Shown one piece after another: positions 37,991 to 46,925 of a stretch of DNA of 64,000 nt; the first letter of the stretch is position 1, and every line of letters starts with the position of its first letter. The notes beneath the pieces were generated by a model that saw only the letters and a list, made by a program, of their open reading frames with translations, was not told the origin of the DNA and made no database searches. The DNA lies in the NCBI RefSeq assembly GCF_018129985.1, contig NZ_JAFCKT010000001.1:1240001-1304000 (forward strand), in the 5' to 3' direction. Made by a program: the position numbers and the translations under genes. The DNA is from Bradyrhizobium sp. SZCCT0148 (lineage in GTDB: Bacteria > Pseudomonadota > Alphaproteobacteria > Rhizobiales > Xanthobacteraceae).

Positions 37991-38193
37991 GGCTTATGCC
38001 TCGCCCTCCCTGGTCGGCCTCCCTTCGGCAGCCACGATTGGAACTGGTTAACAAGCGATTTCCGTGGCTTCCGCACAGGTTTTTGCACTTGGGATGAGGT
38101 ACTTGAAGGCTCCAGGAAGGCCCTTCTAGGCTTCCCCTAGGCCGCTTTGTTACCTATAACCCCCGCCACGCCGAAGCACCTGCCGGGATGGGA

Positions 38194-38661
38194 ATGGCCG
38201 AACCAGCAACCGATACGATCCTCGTTCTTAACGGGCCGAACCTCAACATGTTGGGGACGCGCGAGCCCGAGACGTACGGCCACGCCACGCTGGCCGATGT
38301 CGAGGCACTGTGCCGGGACACCGCCGCCAGCTTCGGTCTCAAGGCCGACTGCCGGCAGTCCAATCGCGAGGGCGAGCTGATCGACTTCGTCCACGAGGCG
38401 CATGCCCGCAAGATGAAGGGCATCATCGTCAACGCCGGCGGCTATTCGCACACCTCGATCGCGCTGCACGACGCGCTGCTCGCGGTGCAGATCCCGACGG
38501 TCGAAGTGCACGTGACCAACATCCACGCCCGCGAGAGCTTTCGTCACCACTCCTACACCGCGCGCGCGGCTTTCGCCTCGCTCTGCGGTTTCGGCATCGA
38601 GGGCTACCGCCTCGCCATCCAGGGCCTTGCCGCCAAGCTTGCCATCAAGCCCAAAGCCTGA
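38194..38661 (+). CDS. aroQ: Type II 3-dehydroquinate dehydratase
   Basis: A 155-residue shikimate-pathway enzyme that removes water from 3-dehydroquinate. Type II motifs are present: the N-terminal [15 protein letters not shown] loop, [12 protein letters not shown], and [12 protein letters not shown] with the catalytic His/Asn. The ATG at 38194 is chosen (GGGATGGGA just upstream); an ATG two codons earlier is possible. It leads the aroQ-accB-accC order typical of alphaproteobacteria, 38 bp ahead of accB. Confidence 0.95.
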   Translation: MAEPATDTILVLNGPNLNMLGTREPETYGHATLADVEALCRDTAASFGLKADCRQSNREGELIDFVHEAHARKMKGIIVNAGGYSHTSIALHDALLAVQIPTVEVHVTNIHARESFRHHSYTARAAFASLCGFGIEGYRLAIQGLAAKLAIKPKA

Positions 38662-38699
38662 AGCCCCCTTCATCAAACAGAACATTCGGATCAAACAAC

Positions 38700-39188
38700 A
38701 TGGCGCGCCAGCCAGACGACAAAGCAGCCGCAAAGTTTTCCAGCGAAGATTCCGCGCTCGTCCGCGAGCTCGCCTTGCTGCTCGATGAGACCAGTCTCAC
38801 GGAGATCGAGATCGAACGGGCGGGCCTGCGCCTGCGCGTCGCCCGCAACATCAGCGTTGCCGCGACCATGCCGATGCAGATGGCAGCCGCTCCCGCCGCA
38901 CTTCCCGCAGCCTCCGCGGCGCCCGCCGCAACGGGCCCCGACCTGTCGAAGCATCCCGGCGCTGTCAGTTCGCCGATGGTCGGCACGGCCTATTGGGCGC
39001 CGGAGCCCGGCGCCAAGCCGTTCATCGAGGTCGGCAGCAAGGTTTCGGTCGGACAGACGCTCCTGATCATCGAAGCCATGAAGACCATGAACCAGATCCC
39101 CTCGCCGCGCGCCGGCACGGTGACGCAGATCCTGGTCGAGGACGGCCAGCCGGTCGAGTACGGCGAGCCGCTCGTCATCATTGAGTGA
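38700..39188 (+). CDS. accB: Biotin carboxyl carrier protein of acetyl-CoA carboxylase
   Basis: A 162-residue carrier subunit. An N-terminal helical region ([22 protein letters not shown]) interacts with AccC; an Ala/Pro linker follows; the C-terminal biotinyl domain has the biotin site EAMKTMN with K128. It carries CO2 from biotin carboxylase to the carboxyltransferase for malonyl-CoA synthesis. It is 38 bp after aroQ and 82 bp before accC; the latter gap has an imperfect hairpin. Confidence 0.96.
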   Translation: MARQPDDKAAAKFSSEDSALVRELALLLDETSLTEIEIERAGLRLRVARNISVAATMPMQMAAAPAALPAASAAPAATGPDLSKHPGAVSSPMVGTAYWAPEPGAKPFIEVGSKVSVGQTLLIIEAMKTMNQIPSPRAGTVTQILVEDGQPVEYGEPLVIIE

Positions 39189-39192
39189 GGCA

Positions 39193-39238
39193 CTGGCGAA
39201 CAGGGAGGCAGCGGATAATGCCTCTTCCCGGTTCGCCA
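39193..39238 (+). promoter_or_regulatory. Hairpin in the accB-accC gap
   Basis: TGGCGAACAGGGAGGCA and TGCCTCTTCCCGGTTCGCCA can pair with a small bulge around GCGGATAA. There is no T run, so it is more likely an RNA-processing or attenuation element than a full terminator. Confidence 0.45.
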
Positions 39239-39270
39239 ATCGCTATCCCCCGTTCGCCCCCTGAGGCACC

Positions 39271-40629
39271 ATGTTCGACAAGATCCTCATAGCCAATCGC
39301 GGCGAGATAGCCCTTCGCATCCTCAGGGCCTGCAAGGAACTCGGCATCGCGACCGTCGCCGTGCACTCCACCGCCGACGCGGACGCCATGCATGTGCGCC
39401 TGTCCGACGAGAGCGTCTGCATCGGACCGCCGGCGTCCAAGGACAGCTATCTCAACGTGCCCGCGCTGCTCGCGGCCTGCGAGATCACGGGCGCCGATGC
39501 CGTGCATCCCGGTTACGGCTTCCTGTCCGAGAATGCCCGCTTTGCGGAGATCCTCTCAGAGCACAATCTGCATTTCATCGGTCCCAAGGCCGAGCACATC
39601 CGCCTGATGGGCGACAAGATCGAGGCGAAGAAGACCGCCAAGAAGCTCGGCATCCCCGTGGTGCCCGGCTCCGACGGTGCCGTCGGTCCAGACGACGACG
39701 CAATGGGGATCGCCAGGCAAATTGGCTTTCCGGTGCTGGTGAAGGCGGCGGCCGGCGGCGGCGGCCGCGGCATGAAGGTCGCGCATAGCGAAGCCGACCT
39801 CCTGATGGCGCTGTCGACGGCGGCCAACGAGGCCAAATCCGCCTTCGGCGATGCCTCCGTCTATCTCGAAAAATATCTGCAGAAGCCGCGCCACATCGAG
39901 ATCCAGATCCTCGGCGACGGTCGCGGCGGCGCGATCCATCTCGGCGAGCGCGACTGCTCGCTGCAACGCCGTCACCAGAAGGTCTGGGAAGAGGGCCCCT
40001 CGCCCGTCCTTACCGCCGCCGCGCGCGCCAAGATCGGCGAAACCTGCGCCAAGGCGATGCGCGACATGAAATATCTCGGCGTCGGCACCATCGAGTTCCT
40101 GTTCGAGGACGGCGAGTTCTACTTCATCGAGATGAACACCCGCATCCAGGTCGAGCATCCTGTCACCGAGAGCATCACCGACATCGACCTCGTGCTGGAG
40201 CAGATCCGCATCGCCGCCGGCGGCGATTTGCCGGCCAGGCAGGAAGACATCCAGGTCATCGGCCATGCGATCGAGTGCCGCATCAACGCCGAGAATCCCC
40301 AGACCTTCCGCCCGTCCCCCGGCCGCATATTGCAATACCATCCGCCGGGCGGCCTTGGGGTCCGCATCGATTCCGCAGTCTACCAAGGCTACACGATCCC
40401 GCCCTATTACGATTCCCTGGTCGGCAAGCTGATCGTGCACGGCAAAACCCGCGCCGAATGCCTGATGCGATTGCGCCGGGCCCTGGACGAGATGGTCGTG
40501 GAAGGCATCGAGACCACGCTGCCGTTGTTCCGCGCGCTGGTGCGGGAAGGCGACATCATCAACGGCGACTACCACATCCATTGGCTGGAACAGTACCTGG
40601 CCGGCAAGACGGAACCCGCCCCGCAATAA
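39271..40629 (+). CDS. accC: Biotin carboxylase subunit of acetyl-CoA carboxylase
   Basis: A 452-residue ATP-grasp enzyme that carboxylates the biotin on AccB. The N-terminal domain ([24 protein letters not shown]), the Gly-rich ATP loop ([13 protein letters not shown]), the [13 protein letters not shown] segment and the catalytic [14 protein letters not shown] are complete. It is the last gene of the aroQ-accB-accC set. The next gene is separated by 105 bp that contain an EcfG-type promoter, so the following signalling operon is a separate unit. Confidence 0.97.
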   Translation: MFDKILIANRGEIALRILRACKELGIATVAVHSTADADAMHVRLSDESVCIGPPASKDSYLNVPALLAACEITGADAVHPGYGFLSENARFAEILSEHNLHFIGPKAEHIRLMGDKIEAKKTAKKLGIPVVPGSDGAVGPDDDAMGIARQIGFPVLVKAAAGGGGRGMKVAHSEADLLMALSTAANEAKSAFGDASVYLEKYLQKPRHIEIQILGDGRGGAIHLGERDCSLQRRHQKVWEEGPSPVLTAAARAKIGETCAKAMRDMKYLGVGTIEFLFEDGEFYFIEMNTRIQVEHPVTESITDIDLVLEQIRIAAGGDLPARQEDIQVIGHAIECRINAENPQTFRPSPGRILQYHPPGGLGVRIDSAVYQGYTIPPYYDSLVGKLIVHGKTRAECLMRLRRALDEMVVEGIETTLPLFRALVREGDIINGDYHIHWLEQYLAGKTEPAPQ

Positions 40630-40643
40630 ATTCGTTTCCGTGT

Positions 40644-40668
40644 GGAACCCTTTGGTGCCCATTGCGTT
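40644..40668 (+). promoter_or_regulatory. EcfG-type promoter, GGAAC-N16-CGTT
   Basis: GGAAC (40644-40648), sixteen bases, CGTT (40665-40668), a perfect match to the rhizobial EcfG consensus. It lies 66 bp before the GTG start of the CHASE3 kinase and in the right direction. Confidence 0.7.
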
Positions 40669-40734
40669 CTCGACGCGGGGACAGTTCCATGGGGGCGTTT
40701 TGACTTCCGCTGAGTGTGACAGAACGAGGCCGTC

Positions 40735-42261
40735 GTGACGGCCGAAGCCCAACGACGGCGTACATTTTGGCAGATCCTGCTGTTTGCAGCGGGACTTCTG
40801 GTGCTGACCGGCATCAGCGCGGGTTCGGTCTACCTCGTCAACAAGGCCAGAGATGACAACAGATGGGTGGTTCACACCATCGAGGCGGAAAACCAGATCA
40901 ACGCCCTGCTGTTGGAAATCCGGCGCGCTGAAAGTGCCGCGCGCGGCTACCTCCTGACCCAAGAAGCGGTTTTCAAGGCCGACCATGAGAGGGCGATCGC
41001 GGCGATGCCGCCGGCCTTCGACAAGCTCACGCGCCTGACCGTTGACAACCCGGTTCAGCGCGACAGCATGGCAAAACTCGGCCCGGCGATACAGACCCGG
41101 CTCGGGCAATTCCGGCAGGAAATGAGTTTCATCGGCCAGGGTCAGCCCGACAAGGCCGCCGCGGTCGTCCGCGAGGTCGCCTCCACTGACGCGACAGCCG
41201 AAATCGCCAAAATCGCCTCGGGCATGATCCTGGAGGAGGAACGGCTATTCCGGCAGCGCTCGGAAAACGCCGACCGCAGCCAGACATTCGCGGCCTCGAT
41301 GACCGGCATCGGCTCCGGCCTCGTCGTGGTGCTGGCGCTGATCTCGATCTGGCTGGTGCGGCGCTCGACTCGCGCCCGTGACGAGGCTGAAACGCGGCTG
41401 CGCGATGCCAATTTCAATCTCGAATCCATCGTCGACGAACGCACGGCCGATTTGCGCGAGGCCAACGACGAGATCCAGCGCTTTGCCTATATCGTCAGCC
41501 ACGATCTGCGCTCGCCGCTCGTGAACATCATGGGCTTCACCAGCGAGCTCGAGGAGCTCAGCGGCGACGTCTTCCGCCGGATCGGCGGCCTCACCCAGGT
41601 CCCCGCCGGCGGGCCGCCGCTGGCGCCCGGGGCACCCGGCGAGATCATGCTCGAAGGGGCCGACAAGCAGCTCTCGGACGATGTTTCCGAAGCGCTCAGG
41701 TTCATCAAGACGTCGATCGCCAAGATGGACCGGCTGATTTCGGCCATCCTCAACCTCACCCGCGAGGGCCGACGCGAATTCCAGCCCGTGAAGATCGACA
41801 CGCGCGAACTGATCGAGGCCATCGTGTCGACGTTGGCGCACCAGGCGGCCGAGGCCCAGGCCCAGGTCCACATCGAGCCCCTGCCCGACGTCGTGAGCGA
41901 CCGCCTCGCACTCGAACAGATCTTCTCCAATCTGGTCGACAATGCGATCAAATATCTGAAGCCCGGCGTGCCCGGCGAGATCAGAATCCGCGGGCGTACC
42001 AAGCTCGGCTACGCTATCTTCGAGATCAGCGACAACGGCCGCGGGATCGATCCGAAGGATCACCAGCGTATCTTCGACCTGTTCCGCCGGGCGGGAACCC
42101 AGGACAAACCTGGGCAGGGCATCGGCCTTGCCCATGTGCGTGCACTTGTACGTCGCCTTGGCGGCACCATGTCGGTATCATCGGAACTGAACGCCGGCAG
42201 CACCTTCACCATCACGTTGCCGATTGCCTGGAATGTGAAAAACCGGAACGCAGATCGATGA
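40735..42261 (+). CDS. CHASE3-domain sensor histidine kinase
   Basis: A 508-residue membrane sensor. Order: membrane segment (about 12-32), CHASE3-type periplasmic helices (about 40-185; RRAESAARGYLLT is typical), second membrane segment (about 190-212), coiled coil, HisKA with H256 (YIVSHDLRSPLVNI), and an HATPase domain (N-box SNLVDNAIKYL, GQGIGLAHV). The start is GTG at 40735. Its stop overlaps the next gene's ATG by four bases, so the three genes are one operon. An EcfG-type promoter upstream suggests induction under general stress. Confidence 0.92.
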   Translation: MTAEAQRRRTFWQILLFAAGLLVLTGISAGSVYLVNKARDDNRWVVHTIEAENQINALLLEIRRAESAARGYLLTQEAVFKADHERAIAAMPPAFDKLTRLTVDNPVQRDSMAKLGPAIQTRLGQFRQEMSFIGQGQPDKAAAVVREVASTDATAEIAKIASGMILEEERLFRQRSENADRSQTFAASMTGIGSGLVVVLALISIWLVRRSTRARDEAETRLRDANFNLESIVDERTADLREANDEIQRFAYIVSHDLRSPLVNIMGFTSELEELSGDVFRRIGGLTQVPAGGPPLAPGAPGEIMLEGADKQLSDDVSEALRFIKTSIAKMDRLISAILNLTREGRREFQPVKIDTRELIEAIVSTLAHQAAEAQAQVHIEPLPDVVSDRLALEQIFSNLVDNAIKYLKPGVPGEIRIRGRTKLGYAIFEISDNGRGIDPKDHQRIFDLFRRAGTQDKPGQGIGLAHVRALVRRLGGTMSVSSELNAGSTFTITLPIAWNVKNRNADR

Positions 42262-42698
42262 CCCAGCCTGTCACCATCATCATGATCGAGGACGACGAGG
42301 GCCACGCTCGCCTGATCGAGCGCAATATCCGCCGCTCGGGGGTGAACAACGAGATCGTCTCGTTCCCCAACGGCACGGAGGCGATGCTGCATCTGTTCGG
42401 CGCCGACGGCAGCGGACTCGTGCAGAAGGGCAACGCGCTGCTGATCCTGCTCGACCTCAACCTGCCCGACATGAGCGGCATCGACATCCTGAGGCAGATC
42501 AAGGAAAACAAATATCTGAAGGCCTCGCCCGTGGTGGTGCTGACCACCACCGACGATTCCCAGGAAATCAAGCGCTGCTACGAGCTCGGCTGCAACGTCT
42601 ACATCACCAAGCCCGTTAACTACGAGAATTTCGCCAATGCCATCCGGCAGCTTGGTCTGTTCTTCTCGGTCATCCAGGTCCCGCCCGCCGCCCCATGA
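42258..42698 (+). CDS. Single-domain response regulator (Rcp1-like)
   Basis: A 146-residue receiver with no output domain. Acidic pocket residues EDD are near the N-terminus (IMIEDDEGHARLI), the phospho-acceptor is D66 (LILLDLNLPDM), and the Lys is in VYITKPVNYENF. The sequence type (ERNIRRSGVNNEI, GADGSG insertion) matches Rcp1-like regulators that pair with phytochrome or CHASE3 kinases and act as phosphate shuttles. It overlaps the genes on both sides by four bases, so production is coupled. Confidence 0.93.
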   Translation: MTQPVTIIMIEDDEGHARLIERNIRRSGVNNEIVSFPNGTEAMLHLFGADGSGLVQKGNALLILLDLNLPDMSGIDILRQIKENKYLKASPVVVLTTTDDSQEIKRCYELGCNVYITKPVNYENFANAIRQLGLFFSVIQVPPAAP

Positions 42699-43819
42699 AC
42701 CAGCGCTCGCCAACTTTGCTTTACATCGACGACGACAGTGCGCTCGCGCGCCTGGTCGATCGCGGCCTGACGCGGCGCGGCTACAAGGTGGTCCATGCCG
42801 CCAGCGGCGAGGAAGGCCTCGAGCGCATCCGCCGCGCGTGTGCCCAAAGCACGAACGGCAGCATCGACGGCTTCATCGACGTGGTGGCACTCGACCAGTA
42901 CATGCCCGGCCTCGACGGGCTGGAGACGCTTGAGCAGATCATGGCGATCCCGGGCTCGCCGCCGGTGGTCTTCGTCACGGCCTCGCAGGATTCCAGCATC
43001 GCGGTCACCGCGCTGAAGGCCGGCGCGGCCGACTATCTGGTCAAGGACGTCACCGGCGATTTCATCCCCCTGCTTCACGTTGCCGCCGAAGGCGCGCTGC
43101 GCCAGGCCGAATTGCAGAGGGCGCGCGAGGAAGCCGAAGCCGAGATTCACGCCTCGCGCGACCGCTACGCAGCTCTCGCGGCCGAGCGCGAAATGCTGCT
43201 GCGCGAAGTCAACCACCGCGTCGGCAACTCGCTCCAGATCATCGCTTCACTGCTGCACCTGCAGGCAAGCTCCGCCGCCCAGGACGAGGTCAAGGCGGCA
43301 CTGACCAACGCGATGGGCCGCGTCGCCGCGGTCGCGCAGGTGCACCGCCGCCTCTACACCTCGCAGGATTTGAAGAGCGTGGTCCTGAACCAGTACCTGG
43401 ACTCGCTGCTCGAGGATCTCCGCCGCTCGGCCGAAGGCAACCGGATGTCGCGCCTGACCCTGAAGGCCGAGCCGATCGAGATCGACCCCGACCGCGCGGT
43501 CGCCGTCGGCATCATCGTCAACGAGCTGGTGATGAACGCGGTGAAATACGCCTATCCCGACCGCGCCGGCCCGATTCATGTCGAGCTGCACGCGCACGGC
43601 GAGGATGTCCTGCTGTCGATCACCGACAACGGCGTCGGCGACAACGTCAAGGCCGATCCGCGCTCCACCGGCATGGGCCAGCGCATCGTCGCGGCCATGG
43701 CCTCCAAGCTCGACGCCATCGTCGAGCGCGATCCCGCCCATTCCGGAACCCGGATCGTGCTGAAGTTTGCGCGCATGCCCGCAGTCCCGGGCAGGCCCAA
43801 CACCGCCGCCGCGAGCTGA
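42695..43819 (+). CDS. Receiver-HisKA_2 kinase (REC at N-terminus)
   Basis: A 374-residue soluble protein with a receiver first (D67 in ALDQYMPGLDG), a linking helix, then a HisKA_2-type kinase with H174 (REVNHRVGNSLQII) and an HATPase_c part (ELVMNAVKYAYPD, DNGVGD). Kinases of the HWE/HisKA_2 group are the known inputs to PhyR in the alphaproteobacterial general stress response. Being controlled by an N-terminal receiver, it can take phosphate from the upstream kinase. It overlaps the previous gene by four bases and ends the operon. Confidence 0.92.
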   Translation: MNQRSPTLLYIDDDSALARLVDRGLTRRGYKVVHAASGEEGLERIRRACAQSTNGSIDGFIDVVALDQYMPGLDGLETLEQIMAIPGSPPVVFVTASQDSSIAVTALKAGAADYLVKDVTGDFIPLLHVAAEGALRQAELQRAREEAEAEIHASRDRYAALAAEREMLLREVNHRVGNSLQIIASLLHLQASSAAQDEVKAALTNAMGRVAAVAQVHRRLYTSQDLKSVVLNQYLDSLLEDLRRSAEGNRMSRLTLKAEPIEIDPDRAVAVGIIVNELVMNAVKYAYPDRAGPIHVELHAHGEDVLLSITDNGVGDNVKADPRSTGMGQRIVAAMASKLDAIVERDPAHSGTRIVLKFARMPAVPGRPNTAAAS

Positions 43820-43881
43820 TCTGCCCGCCCCGCCGCGCACCCCATCGCAACCACATCGCGATCCTGCTATGATTGCGAACC

Positions 43882-44562
43882 ATGACTTCGCGCGACTCCG
43901 CTCCGTCTGAAATTACACCGGCCGTGCTGCTGCGCGCCTATGCCTGCGGCATTTTTCCGATGGCCGAAAGCGCAGACGATCCGACCCTGTTCTGGGTCGA
44001 ACCGGAGCTGCGCGGCGTCATCCCCCTCGACGGATTTCGCGTCGCCTCGCGACTCGCGCGCACCGTGCGTTCGGATGTGTTTCGCGTCACCGTCAACACC
44101 GCATTCAAGGCGACGATCGCCGGCTGCGCCGCGCCGCAGGCCGGGCGCGAGGACACATGGATCAACAAGCGCATCCGTGACCTCTATGGCGGTCTGTTCG
44201 AACTCGGCCATTGTCACAGCGTCGAGGCCTGGCAGGGCGAGGACCTCGTCGGCGGTCTGTATGGCGTGAGCCTCGGACGCGCCTTCTTCGGCGAGAGCAT
44301 GTTCCACACCGCGCGCGATGCCTCCAAGGTCGCGCTGGTGCATCTGGTCGCGCGGCTGATCCATGGCGGCTTCGAGTTGCTCGACACCCAATACGTCACG
44401 GATCATCTGAAGAGCTTCGGCGCGGCAGAGATCTCGCGGCGGCGCTACACCGCGCTGCTGGACAAGGCGCTCGCGGGCGAGCCCGGCGATTTTCTGAGGC
44501 TCTCTGCGGGTGAACCGATCCCGGGAGCACGCGCGCTCGAGATCATCGCCGCCAGGCAATGA
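43882..44562 (+). CDS. aat: Leucyl/phenylalanyl-tRNA--protein transferase
   Basis: A 226-residue enzyme that adds Leu or Phe to proteins with N-terminal Arg or Lys, marking them for ClpAP degradation (N-end rule). Family motifs are [10 protein letters not shown] near the N-terminus, [18 protein letters not shown], and the core [19 protein letters not shown] with [16 protein letters not shown]. Length is normal. The ATG at 43882 is preferred to a TTG three codons earlier. In many Rhizobiales it follows accC directly; here the signalling operon lies between them. Confidence 0.95.
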   Translation: MTSRDSAPSEITPAVLLRAYACGIFPMAESADDPTLFWVEPELRGVIPLDGFRVASRLARTVRSDVFRVTVNTAFKATIAGCAAPQAGREDTWINKRIRDLYGGLFELGHCHSVEAWQGEDLVGGLYGVSLGRAFFGESMFHTARDASKVALVHLVARLIHGGFELLDTQYVTDHLKSFGAAEISRRRYTALLDKALAGEPGDFLRLSAGEPIPGARALEIIAARQ

Positions 44563-44597
44563 TCGATCGGTAGGTTTAGCGGCCGAATGTGATGGGA

Positions 44598-44641
44598 TCT
44601 GGCCTATCGGCCAGACCGGCGGATTTGGCCTAGCGGCCAAA
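44598..44641. terminator. Twin hairpins between aat and DUF2155 gene
   Basis: TCTGGCC-TATC-GGCCAGA and TTTGGCC-TAGC-GGCCAAA are two 7-bp stems with near-identical cores, 8 bases apart, between convergent genes. The second overlaps the end of the DUF2155 gene. They probably act as a two-way transcription end, though T runs are poor. Confidence 0.45.
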
Positions 44642-45652
44642 CCCGGGGATGCCGAACAGACCCGGTCGCTGCTCCGGCGGCGGGGGCGGAGGCGGCGGTG
44701 CCGGTTGCTGCTGCTGGATCGGCGGCAGAGGCTGCGGCGGACGCTGTTGCACCTGCTTCGGCGCAGCCTTCTTCTGCGCGGGCGGCGGCGGAGGTGCAGG
44801 CTTGGTCGCAGGATCCGGCGCTGCGGTCGCAATTGTCTGCTGCGGCTCTTTGCAGTCGGTGAGCCAGATGTCGTAGATCGGGTGCTCGACGCCATGCAGG
44901 CCCGGGCTCGCCGCATACATCCAGCCGGAGAAGATCCGCTTCACCTCGCCCTGCAGAGTGATCTCGTCGACCTCGACGAAAGCGTCGGTGTTGGTGGCTT
45001 CCGTTGCCGGCCGCGTGTAGCAGGCATCCGTCTTGACCCTGAGCGCGCCGAACTGGACGGTCTCGCCGATCTCCTCGTCGAAATTGATGATGCGCCCGGT
45101 GATCTTGTCGAGGCCCGAGAAGGTCGCCTTCTTGTTCACGATCTTCTGGGCGGGCGGCTCGGTGACGACCTCGTCGCCCGGCTGCAGGCTTGCCGGGGTC
45201 TGCGGCACGGCACCACCCGGTCCGCCCTTCTGCTGCGGCTGGCGACCCGGCGCGCCCGGCGGTGCGACCGCGGTGGACGGCAGCTGGTTTGGGGGCGCAA
45301 CGGTGGAGCCCGGTGGCGGCGCCAGCGGCTGGGTCTCGACCGGCCCCGGCATCACATTGCCCTGGCGCCCCTGGGGCGGAGGCATCGGACGCGACGGCAG
45401 CACGCGGCCCTGCGGCGGCAGCTCCGGCACCTCCTCGTCGTCATCGGGGAACGGCTGCGGCTGTGGCTGGCCGCGCGGAATGTTGCCGGGCGGCCGCAGC
45501 GGCGGCGGGTCGGAAAAGATCGTGCCGATCTGCGCCTGGGCCGGCGTCGCAGCCGTCAATGCGGTGGCGGCCAAAAACGCCGCAAGACCTGTCAGGGTAA
45601 TGGTTCGAAACATCTCGCGCGGCTTCAACAGCGAATCGGGCTTGTTGGACAT
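44630..45652 (-). CDS. DUF2155 domain protein, proline-rich, exported
   Basis: A 340-residue protein (starting MSNKPDSLLK) with a signal sequence (LAAFLAATALTAATPAQA), long Pro/Gln-rich stretches at both ends, and a central DUF2155 domain (KATFSGLDKITGRIINFDEEIGETVQFGALRVKTDACYTRP ending at VEHPIYDIWLTDC). Two cysteines there may form a disulfide. Function is unknown; in alphaproteobacteria it lies near aat and the NDUFA12 gene. A later start at 45613 (MFRTITLTG) would give a more compact signal peptide; no ribosome site decides between them. Confidence 0.88.
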   Translation of the reverse strand: MSNKPDSLLKPREMFRTITLTGLAAFLAATALTAATPAQAQIGTIFSDPPPLRPPGNIPRGQPQPQPFPDDDEEVPELPPQGRVLPSRPMPPPQGRQGNVMPGPVETQPLAPPPGSTVAPPNQLPSTAVAPPGAPGRQPQQKGGPGGAVPQTPASLQPGDEVVTEPPAQKIVNKKATFSGLDKITGRIINFDEEIGETVQFGALRVKTDACYTRPATEATNTDAFVEVDEITLQGEVKRIFSGWMYAASPGLHGVEHPIYDIWLTDCKEPQQTIATAAPDPATKPAPPPPPAQKKAAPKQVQQRPPQPLPPIQQQQPAPPPPPPPPEQRPGLFGIPGFGR

Positions 45653-45860
45653 TCTACAGGGGATACCGCCGCTCGCAGGCCCTCCGGTTAACACGGGGAA
45701 TACGGCGGGGGAAGGGCGGCATCCCTGCCCTGTCCGCCGCCCGCTGGCCAGGGCGGCTGACGGGTGGGATAGTCCAAAGGCCCCACCCTAGGGCGCGCGG
45801 CGGGCATCGCCCCGAAAACGACGTCCGACGATAACCGGAAACCCAGAGGTACGCCCTTCC

Positions 45861-46808
45861 ATGCCCGTCGTGCTCGATCCCGATGCCGCCGCCGTCTACA
45901 GGGCTTTCCAGGAGGCCGGCCGCCCCGCCTATGAGGCCCTGACCGCGCCGGAAGCGCGCGCCTATTATGCGCAGGCCCGCTTTGCCACCAATCCCGAGCC
46001 GCCCGAGCTCGCCCGCGTGGCACAGCTCTCCATCCCGGCCACGCAGGGGGTGATCCCCGCCCGCCTCTACGTGCCGAAGGAGCCGCGCCTGCACGACGGC
46101 CTGGCGCCGGCGCTGGTGTTCTTCCATGGCGGAGGCTGGGTGATCGGCGATCTCGACTCCCACGACGTCGTCTGCCGCCAGCTGGCCGACGCCGGCGCGC
46201 TGATGGTGATCTCGGTCGACTACCGCCTCGCGCCCGAGCACAAATTTCCCGCTGCCGCCGATGACGCCATCGCCGCGACCCAATGGATCGCGGCGAACGC
46301 ACGCGAGCTCGGCATCGATGCCTCGCGCCTGTCGATCGGCGGCGACAGCGCCGGCGGAAACCTGACCGCGGTCGTGGCGCTCGCCGGGCGAGACGCCGGC
46401 GGCCCCGCGCTCGCAGGCCAGGTGCTGATCTATCCGGCGACCGATTTCGCCATGACGCACGGCTCCCACAGCGAGCCCGAGACCAGCGTGCTGCTGACGC
46501 ATTCGGTGATCCGCTGGTTTCGCGACCACTACCTCAATGGCGCCGCCGACATCCACGACTGGCGCGCTTCACCGGCGCGTGCGCAAAACCTGGCCGGCCT
46601 GCCGCCGGCCTATGTGCTGACCGCCGGCGCCGATCCGCTGCGCGACGAAGGCGACGAATATGCCGCGCGGCTCAAGCAGGCCGGCGTATCGGTCACGACC
46701 AAGCACTATCCCGGCCAATTCCATGGCTTCTTCACGATGGGCAAGCTGTTGCCGCAGGCCAATGTGGCCGTCGGAGAGATCGGCGCGTGGTTGAAGGGAT
46801 TGGGATAG
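45861..46808 (+). CDS. HSL-family alpha/beta hydrolase (esterase)
   Basis: A 315-residue serine esterase of the hormone-sensitive-lipase family. The oxyanion motif is FFHGGGWVIGD, the nucleophile is S163 in GGDSAGGN, the acid lies in GADPLRDEG and the catalytic His in GQFHGFFTM. It cleaves short-chain esters; the natural substrate is unknown. No partner operon is evident: the transporter gene downstream is separated by an inverted repeat. Confidence 0.92.
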   Translation: MPVVLDPDAAAVYRAFQEAGRPAYEALTAPEARAYYAQARFATNPEPPELARVAQLSIPATQGVIPARLYVPKEPRLHDGLAPALVFFHGGGWVIGDLDSHDVVCRQLADAGALMVISVDYRLAPEHKFPAAADDAIAATQWIAANARELGIDASRLSIGGDSAGGNLTAVVALAGRDAGGPALAGQVLIYPATDFAMTHGSHSEPETSVLLTHSVIRWFRDHYLNGAADIHDWRASPARAQNLAGLPPAYVLTAGADPLRDEGDEYAARLKQAGVSVTTKHYPGQFHGFFTMGKLLPQANVAVGEIGAWLKGLG

Positions 46809-46816
46809 CGAACTCC

Positions 46817-46908
46817 CATAGCCCGCATGAGCGACAGCGACATGCGGCACCGCTCTGACCTCTCGCAAATATCTGTCTCGGATATCGCTGCGCTCCATCC
46901 GGGCTACG
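46817..46908. repeat. Rhizobial intergenic inverted repeat (GTAGCCCGGATGGAGC type)
   Basis: Two arms of about 30 bases (CATAGCCCGCATGAGCGACA and, on the other strand, CGTAGCCCGGATGGAGCGCA) match closely as an inverted repeat. The GTAGCCCGGATGGAGC core is recalled as a frequent intergenic repeat of Bradyrhizobium and relatives. It extends the reading frame of the next gene artificially upstream. Confidence 0.7.
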
Positions 46909-46925
46909 CACCGACACCCATCGCA

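Noticed and set aside
46827..46925. N-terminal extension of the SBF-like transporter
   Set aside because: This sequence is the arm of an intergenic inverted repeat, so the start at 46926 is better.
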